A stretch of 64,000 nucleotides of DNA from Perognathus longimembris pacificus (taxonomy: Eukaryota; Chordata; Mammalia; Rodentia; Heteromyidae). The DNA lies in NCBI RefSeq assembly GCF_023159225.1, contig NC_063171.1, positions 15,451,142 through 15,515,141 of the forward strand, written 5' to 3'. Positions within the stretch are counted from its first letter, which is position 1; each line of letters opens with the position of its first letter. A model generated the notes under the pieces. That model was not told the DNA's origin, searched no databases, and saw nothing but the letters and a program-made list of their open reading frames with translations. Below, in pieces: positions 57,011 through 64,000 of this stretch. Both the position numbers and the translations under genes were made by a program.

Positions 57011-60000
57011 CCACCCTCGTTAAACACAACCCCTGTTGAAATAAATTACTAGTGTGAAGAAATGAAGTTTGTCCAAATGTGATGCAATAAAATTACTTAT
57101 GTAGCATACTCATTGTTTTGCCTTCAATAAAGTAAGTGGTCAATAAAGACACTCTTACCCATTTTATTCAGACTATTTTTTATAAAGACTTGATATGTAT
57201 TTGCCAAATTTGGTATTATTGTTTTGCTCATGAAAATTATGTTCTCAAACATTCCCTGGCTCATATTTTTAACATTGTAACCAAAAATTTTGATCCCACC
57301 AAGTAAGTAATAGTTATCTGTTAGAGAGTAGAAAAGTTTTGCACTCCTTTCTTAAAGAATTAGTGGCTTTGTGTAAAAATATAAAACTGAGCAAAATTTA
57401 AAGGATCAGCAAATATTGAGTCTGTTCACATTTGAATTATTTATGAAAAAGGTGACTAGAAGAACACGAATCTTTTATTTCTCTCCATTTGAAAACTGTT
57501 ACATACAAAGGAAGAATAATGAAAGAAAATCTGGCTGAGGTAAATGCTGAGGCGATAGTGAGTAACTAAAGTAGCAAAGAATAACCTGCTAAGAAGATAA
57601 ATGTCAGATCCTGCCATGAGGCTGCATCACATAAAACCTTGTGTGTCTTTTTCAAGAGACTTGGAGACAAGCAACTCAAGAAGGGAAAGCTTGTGAACTT
57701 AAAAGGTTAAACAGATAAATGAAAAAAATCTAAGTAGGTGACACTTGATGAGTCATCTCTTACTTCATCACCAGTCTATGGAAAGTGGGTATATGCATAA
57801 TGACAAGGGAGAAGAGAAACAGTCAAGGTCTGAGAATCTTGAGATAGGTCAGTACTGTAATGCTGCAGTAATTCTCACCTCCCAGCCGCACTCATGTCAG
57901 CTTTCAGCTGAAATACTCACTCACAGCTTCTTGGAGGGAGGTGATGTGAAATAAAAGGCAAAATATGCTCTCAGAGCAATGCTAAAAATGAAAACCATTG
58001 CATACCATTGTTACTTTTAAGTTTCTTGTGAGCCCTTTTGTATATTGAATATATGCCCCTGAGAGAGAAAAATATTCTAAATAACTTGTCTTTGTCAAAT
58101 GTACACTGGATTTACTGGAGTTGCTTTGCCAAGAATAAACAAATATAGGTGAATCAATGAATTTTTCATGTCAAACTAAAACATAGTTACATATTTTATT
58201 TTGTATGCACTATACTAAAGAATGAAATTTGGTCACTATATCAGTTCTACTTTTTTAAAAAATCAGAGCAAATGATTGCTCTCTACCTATCCCATGAGCA
58301 ACTCACACATAACACACACACGCACGCACACACACATGCACACTTCTAATATTGATACTCTTCCAACACTTTCCAAATTAAATCACAGCATACTAATTTG
58401 CACTGTCTTTCAGTAGTGAAAATTGTAAGAAAAGGTTGGGATATGAGAAATTTTCCCCCATAAAGGTTAAGTAAGATATAGATTCTGAACCTCACGGGTA
58501 ATATACTAAAAAATAACGTGATTATTTTCAAAGGATTAATGATTAATACAAATAGTTTTGTGGTCTTTCTGGCAAGCTTTTTTCTCTCCAGTGATAAAGT
58601 AGAATGAACGAAATCTTCAGCAGATACTGGTAAAATATCACATTGAAGTAAATGTATAGGAACAATGCTCTGTTCTTGTGTTTCAGTGCTATGATGAGAG
58701 CCCCAAATTTCAGAACTGCATTTGAGGAATTGGTATTTTAAGACACCTATGGTTAAAGGGCCAAAGTGAAGACAGTATGTATTTATCTTGAGGTGCTTTA
58801 TCTGTTTGAAAATAGGATCACTTGATAATTCACAGCAGTGTTAAAAGAGATAGTTTTAAAATTAATTATCTAGAGGTGCATGTTGTTAAGATAGTGTAAT
58901 AGGTTTTGATTAAACTTTCCAAGAGCAGGAACAAGAAGTCAGCAAAGTGCTGGTTTGTCTAAGATGACTGTAACAGAGATTGGCTAGTTATTTACTAAAG
59001 TCTTGTGGTTTTTTTTTTCTTTTTCATGTTTTCTTTTACCCATCCTAGAAAGGTTTTTATACAACCAAGCATGTCTGTGTGGCTGAACTATAGCTAACAG
59101 AGTTGATATGAAAATTTGACTACCAACGTGGCACATACATTTTTTTTCCAAGAGATGAATTTACTTTTTTTTCCCCTCACCTCCCTACAAGACACAGAAG
59201 GTCCAGCAGATAACAATGATATTTGGGGCATTCTAGAGATACAAGTTGGAAGGATCTAGAAGGCTAATTCATTGCATATAATACCACAGACTATCATGAA
59301 CCATTAGATAAGCAAAGAAATAAGCTTCTAATATGTTAAGATTGTGAAATTGTCAGTGTGTTTAATCATAATTTAGTACATGAAATAAGATGTCAGTTGA
59401 TTAATGTTAAATTTTCTCTATCTCAAAAATGTTCATAATATATTGTAAGACAACAAACAAAAATTAGATCATTCATTGCAGTAATGATATAATGTTAAAT
59501 ATTTTCTCAGAGTATATATGCAACTAGATTTGTAAAGAAGATTTAAAAATAAGGGTAAAATAGAACAAATTTTTGGAAATAAAGATTGAATGGTATTTGA
59601 TAGATGACTCAAGAACCTCAAAGTGTGCACCATAAAGGAAATGGAGCTGCTCATGTTTCTTCAGTCATAAAATATGCAACAGACCTGGTTGATAGTTTAG
59701 GAAAGAGGTGCTTTCAATGGATGAGGAAAGCTAAAAGGATGTTTACAACCATCCTGATGTCTGGGTACTTGCTATAGGTAAGAGTGAGCAACTATCATGA
59801 GTTACTGTTCCAAAAGTAAAATTACCTGAATTGTACAATAGCCTTATTCCAAACAAGACACAATGTGACCAGATGCCGGTTGAATTAGAAAATTTCTGTG
59901 ATGAGTTAACATATCAGGGAATGTATCTTCTTTGCTATACTGACTGGGTAAGCAAGAGACTCACACTCCATAAGGAGTGATTATTTCATTTTTCAAGAAA

Positions 60001-60236
60001 CTGACAGAAAGCTTTAAGCAAATGTGTGACTGGGTGGGGCTGGGGTGTCTAATACCTAAAAGTATGTCATATTTTCATGAAAGAAAGAGAAATGTTTCCT
60101 TTAAAGAAATAATAATCTTTTCCTAGAGTTCAGCATAAATGCCACCTAAGAGAGCAAATACTAGATGTGTTTCCTCTAGTTAGCATTTAAATACTTGTTA
60201 TCACAATGTTTGCTTTATCAACTCCAATCTTTAAAA
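57011..60236. other. Repeat-poor unassigned sequence
   Basis: About 3.2 kb with only a short CA/CG-rich run (58312-58342). No recognised gene or young transposon. Confidence 0.5.
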
Positions 60237-60448
60237 ACAGTTCTGGTTCGCTCACATTTGTGATCATAGCTACACAGAGGGCTAAGATCTGGAGGAATAT
60301 GTTTTGAAACTGGCTCAGATAGAAATGTTCTCAAGACTACATCTTCAATAAACAAGTGAGATGCAAGAACAGATGTATGGTTCAAGTGGTAAAGCACCAG
60401 AAATGAGACTGAACATCAAGCTCCAAGTTAAATCCCCAGTGCCAGAAA

Positions 60449-60449
<1 letters not shown>
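60237..60449 (+). mobile_element. 7SL/ID composite SINE, diverged
   Basis: TTCGCTCACATTTGTGATCA head, CTACATCTTCAATAAACAAG join, GTATGGTTCAAGTGGTAAAG and TAAATCCCCAGTGCC tail. Confidence 0.75.

Positions 60450-60527
<78 letters not shown>
60450..60527. repeat. Compound (CA)n-(GA)n microsatellite at SINE tail
   Basis: About 18 CA units then about 20 GA units, directly at the SINE end. Confidence 0.96.
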
Positions 60528-60530
<3 letters not shown>

Positions 60531-61144
60531 GAACACATACTTCCTCTCTTTTCTCTAGAGGTCACTGGATAAGTAATGCTTTACTATTGAGTGATGAAAA
60601 GAAAAGTCTTTGAAAATAGTTGGAATTCTGATGCGAGAACCTACCACAAAGCAAACATAACTCTTTTGTAGAGGTAACAGCTTTATTATATTCCCTAAAA
60701 TCTTGACAGAACTCTTGATAGCTCTCCATCTCCTATACAGGCTACCCAACATCTGTTGCATCTTATAGCTCTCTAAACCATTGCAGTTATCCTCTTCTTA
60801 TTGATAACTTTGATTTTAAAGTAGTTTTGGTTGCTCATATATAAGACCTGAACATAACTCGTTCAAATAACATAATGTAAAAAGTTATTAACTAGGTGAA
60901 GTCAATGTCAGATGCTGATGTTTTCCTGTTTCTGAAACATACTAATCAAACATTACTTTTGAAATTTTGAAACAAAAATTTATTTGCTTTATTTTACCTT
61001 TAAAATACTAGCAATGTCGGATTCAAATATGACATATTTATCTATTAAAATTATGTCAACTCTAGAAGATCACTTGCACACTCCCTTAGAGAATTCCCTG
61101 ATATGGAGATAATTATTATTGTACTAAAAACAAGCAGAAGAAGC
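60528..61144. other. Unassigned sequence
   Basis: Nothing recognised. Confidence 0.5.
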
Positions 61145-61245
61145 TTTGGGCATTTTTGTTAGTCACTGGAGTTTGAGCTCAGAATCTGCTTGCTTGACTT
61201 ACTGTTCCTTTACTCTACTACGTGAACCACATCTGCTGTCTTACA
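61145..61245 (-). mobile_element. Old tRNA-derived SINE fragment
   Basis: GGAGTTTGAGCTCAGAATCT and ACGTGAACCACATCTGC look like an antisense tRNA-SINE unit with degraded boxes. Confidence 0.5.
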
Positions 61246-63617
61246 TCTTGGTGATTAATTATAAACTGGAGTGGCTTAACTTTTCTTTCCAGGTTGTCTT
61301 CTAACTGCATTTCTCCAGAGTCTCAGCTTCCTGTTTAAGATGAAAACCCTGAGCTACTCTGCCCCAGTTGGAAAGAAATTTGGTGACAAAAATGTTCGAT
61401 AAATAAAACTTAAGGAGTTAAGAGAAATATGAATTATATTTTCTAATGATAGTGATTTTAGCTGTATGTTTCTATTCACTTATGCTTTCTTCATATGATT
61501 GCTTTCTTTATATGCTTGATTTCTTTATATGATTGCCTGGAAGAATTCTCACTCAGAGAAAAACTAGATCCTACAGTTTCTTTCACAATAGGAAGGGACG
61601 AGCTCATTATGATAGTGGGAATGACACCTGACATTTTCATTTATGGCCTTAAAGTCTTAAAAATATGGTTTCTGCTATTTCTTCCAACTGGTGGTGTGGG
61701 ACACAGATATGACTTCAGAGCAAAATAACCACTCTTAATTCCCAGATAAACAACATTAAGTGTGAAAATTCCATTGGTTAAAAAAAAAACAACGTGTGCC
61801 TGTCTTGAATCTACTGCATTTTAGAAAATTTAATTTCAATTTCAATTAATGCTTCTGATTTTAGCAACTCATAGATATATAGTTTAGCCTATGCCCATAA
61901 ACTAAGGAAAGCATTCTTTAAGGCCACTGATCAAGAGAAGCATTTTAAGGCCAATTTAACTGCAATGTTAGCTTTGTTACATTGCTCTAGGATCATGTGC
62001 TATCAATCTTAGAATGATTCCAAGTCAACTAGATTTGTATTAGCCATTTCAAAACATTAAGTCTTAACCACATGCCCCTAAAGAGAAATACTGTAACAGG
62101 GGAAATTTTTATTTTCTGTGTTCTATCACAGTATGAAATTATAGAAAACATTTCCAATATTTCTCCAATTTCTATATGATTTATCATGCTTGAGAAGAAA
62201 ACCCTTCATTCTATGGCTCTTATTTTATATAAATGACACCTTCTTAATTACATAATTCTCTATATATATTCACTTATTTGAATTAGAGGAAGGGTCTAGC
62301 CTATTTTCATTAGTTCTCCATGTGTGTAGTATTATTCTGCATATGCAGTATAATGATGATAATTCAAGAGCTCATGTTTATGCTTATGAATGAACTTACA
62401 GTCATAAACCCTATATCTCTTTATTATTGAACCAGATTCTGTATCCCTAATTAAGAAGTTTATATACAGAACTAAAAGATATTACATTTAAGAAGCATCT
62501 AGTAAGCCCTGAAATTAATATGCTCTAAGACATACATCCTTTAGCCATAACCTCAACCAACAAGCATCTTTAGATCAATACATTTCCTCTTCTCTAAATT
62601 AATTCCCATCCAAGGCTGAGAAATACCCTGCTTGTAGGACATACAAGGCATGGTAGATGACAAATCAGACCCGTAGGCTTCTCCTTGTCTGCCCAATGCC
62701 ATCTACCTATATCACTAATTCTGTGTGGTCTAAAATAATGGTATGCATATTCAAAAATCTTTGGCAGAAAAAAAAAAAGATTCCCCCAGCCTTCATGGCC
62801 ATTCAGCCTCTTGTTTTCCTGGTTTTTCTCCTTTGAGGTTTAACCCAGAATGATTTTCACTAATTAAAATACTAATCTCTCTAAAACATGTGGAGGAGAC
62901 TCTCTCTTGCTTAAATATGAATTTTGTGATTAAGCCTATATGCAATCTAAGCTAAAGTTCATGTATTGGCATTCTTCTTTTAGGAATATACTACCTGCTT
63001 CTATTTCTTATTGTTAATCCTTATTCATAGAAGAGAGTTCTCGGAAGCATAGAAAACATGAGAATAAATGTAGTTTTTTTTAATCAAATGATTTACCACA
63101 AAGGGCAAGGGTTATACTTTAAAATAAAAAGGAAAAAATAAAAAGGAAATCAGACAATATATTAGGGCTATTTTTACACTTACTGAAAAACCTGCTCACC
63201 AAAATAATGCATTTAGTACATGAGCAAATGTATGTTATGAAACAATTAGAAGAAGCAAAATATATATTAGGTGTTTTCAAAGGAAAAATTGGTGTTATGA
63301 AGAGTACATCCTTGCAGGAATTATCTGAGTCCTTTTTTTATTTTTTTAAGAATTCTTGAGCTTACTTACAACTATGTGGACTGTAAAAACAAACAAACCC
63401 AACTCATAACACAACAAACAATTCTTTCTTGTGGAATTTCAAAATTTACCTGCCAGCTTTAAAACCATCTGTAAATTCACTTCTATGTTCTTATTGTCTA
63501 AATAAGAGAACATAATATTTTCAGTTAATTTTTATAACACTTAATGGGTTGCTAACTGAATTAAATAAAATATTTGCAGTGTTTGTTTGACATTTTTATG
63601 TCAGAAAGCTTTTCAAG
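61246..63617. other. Repeat-poor unassigned sequence
   Basis: AT-rich. A 77-codon plus frame at 61495-61728 has no recognised domain. No transposon seen. Confidence 0.5.
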
Positions 63618-63718
63618 CTGAGCACCAGTGGCTCATATCTGTAAATACTTAAGTACTCAGGAGGCTGAGATCCAAGGATCACAGTTCAAAGCCAGCCTCA
63701 GCAGCAAGCCCATAAGCT
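63618..63718 (+). mobile_element. 7SL-type SINE head fragment
   Basis: GAGCACCAGTGGCTCATATC, CAGGAGGCTGAGATCCAAGG, GTTCAAAGCCAGCCTCAGCA. Truncated by the L1 that follows. Confidence 0.85.
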
Positions 63719-63724
63719 TCTTTT

Positions 63725-64000
63725 TGTAATTTTTTTTTTGTGAAGGTGTGTACAGAGGGATTACATACTTAAGGTAGTGAGTACATTTCTAGTCAAACTT
63801 ATTACCTCATCCCTCATCTTTCCCCCTCCTTTCTTCCACCCTTCTCCTCCCCTACCCCAAGTTGTACAGTTAATTTAGTTAGTTTAAAACATATTGTCTT
63901 GTAAGTGTTGCTGTTGCATTGGTTTACATTTTACCCCTTGTCTCACCAATTTCTGTTTGCCTTCCCTTCCCTAATTCAGACAAACATATGTACAGTACAC
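63725..64000 (-). mobile_element. Old L1 3' end, running off the window
   Basis: T-rich tail complement, GGTGTGTACAGAGGGATTAC, GTGAGTACATTTCTAGTCAA, C-rich block, TTGTACAGTTAATTTAG, GTTTACATTTTACCCCTTG. It continues beyond 64000. Confidence 0.88.

Noticed and set aside
61495..61728. 77-codon open frame
   Set aside because: No family recognised, hydrophobic N-terminus only; probably chance.

Overview
This window is gene-poor, repeat-dense nuclear DNA from a mammal, almost certainly a rodent. The evidence is LINE-1 remnants in every stage of decay and three related SINE designs: a canonical ID-type tRNA-derived monomer, a dimeric ID-type SINE, and a 7SL-headed SINE whose tail matches the dimer's second half. 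The dimeric ID-type SINE together with 7SL/ID composites suggests a castorimorph rodent of the pocket mouse, kangaroo rat or gopher group. That is an inference from memory of SINE families, not a database result. No intact host protein-coding gene, rRNA, functional tRNA or CRISPR array can be supported.

Layout. Bases 56-9552 form one very large nested structure. It is a full-length sense L1 (L1-A) with a near-perfect 14-bp target-site duplication (TSD), two dimeric ID SINEs inside its ORF2, and a second L1 (L1-B, 5459-8327) inserted in the ORF2 C-terminal region. L1-B has its own GC-rich 5'UTR with two diverged monomer-like units. It lost most of ORF1/ORF2 in a two-step deletion that left a 26-bp stitch of ORF2 between the breakpoints. 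From 10 to 19.6 kb lie old and young L1 3' ends in both orientations, two more young ID dimers and one ID monomer. From 19.6 to 25.1 kb is an island nearly free of recognisable young repeats; it holds a candidate minus-strand exon (21874-21984) and a 24-bp perfect palindrome. From 25 to 36 kb there are an older L1 lineage, simple repeats and a 5'-inverted L1. At 36235-36701 is the most striking local feature, an uninterrupted (GGA)n tract of about 155 units at the tail of an old L1 fragment that splits a composite SINE. From 37 to 52 kb is a dense field of L1 3' ends and SINEs plus one solo-LTR-like element. From 52 to 64 kb the DNA is mostly unassigned AT-rich sequence with scattered old SINEs and a possible L2 fragment; the window ends inside another minus-strand L1 3' end.

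How the parts relate. The recurring theme is L1-driven retrotransposition: perfect 14-16 bp TSDs and long A-tails mark recent SINE and L1 insertions, and three separate L1 copies carry a 5' inversion with nearly abutting breakpoints, the signature of twin priming. All ORF1 and ORF2 copies are broken, so nothing here looks autonomously mobile. I found no convincing undescribed biological system. The best leads are the giant GGA tract, the candidate exon, the modular SINE tail shared between families, and the two different L1 5'UTRs.
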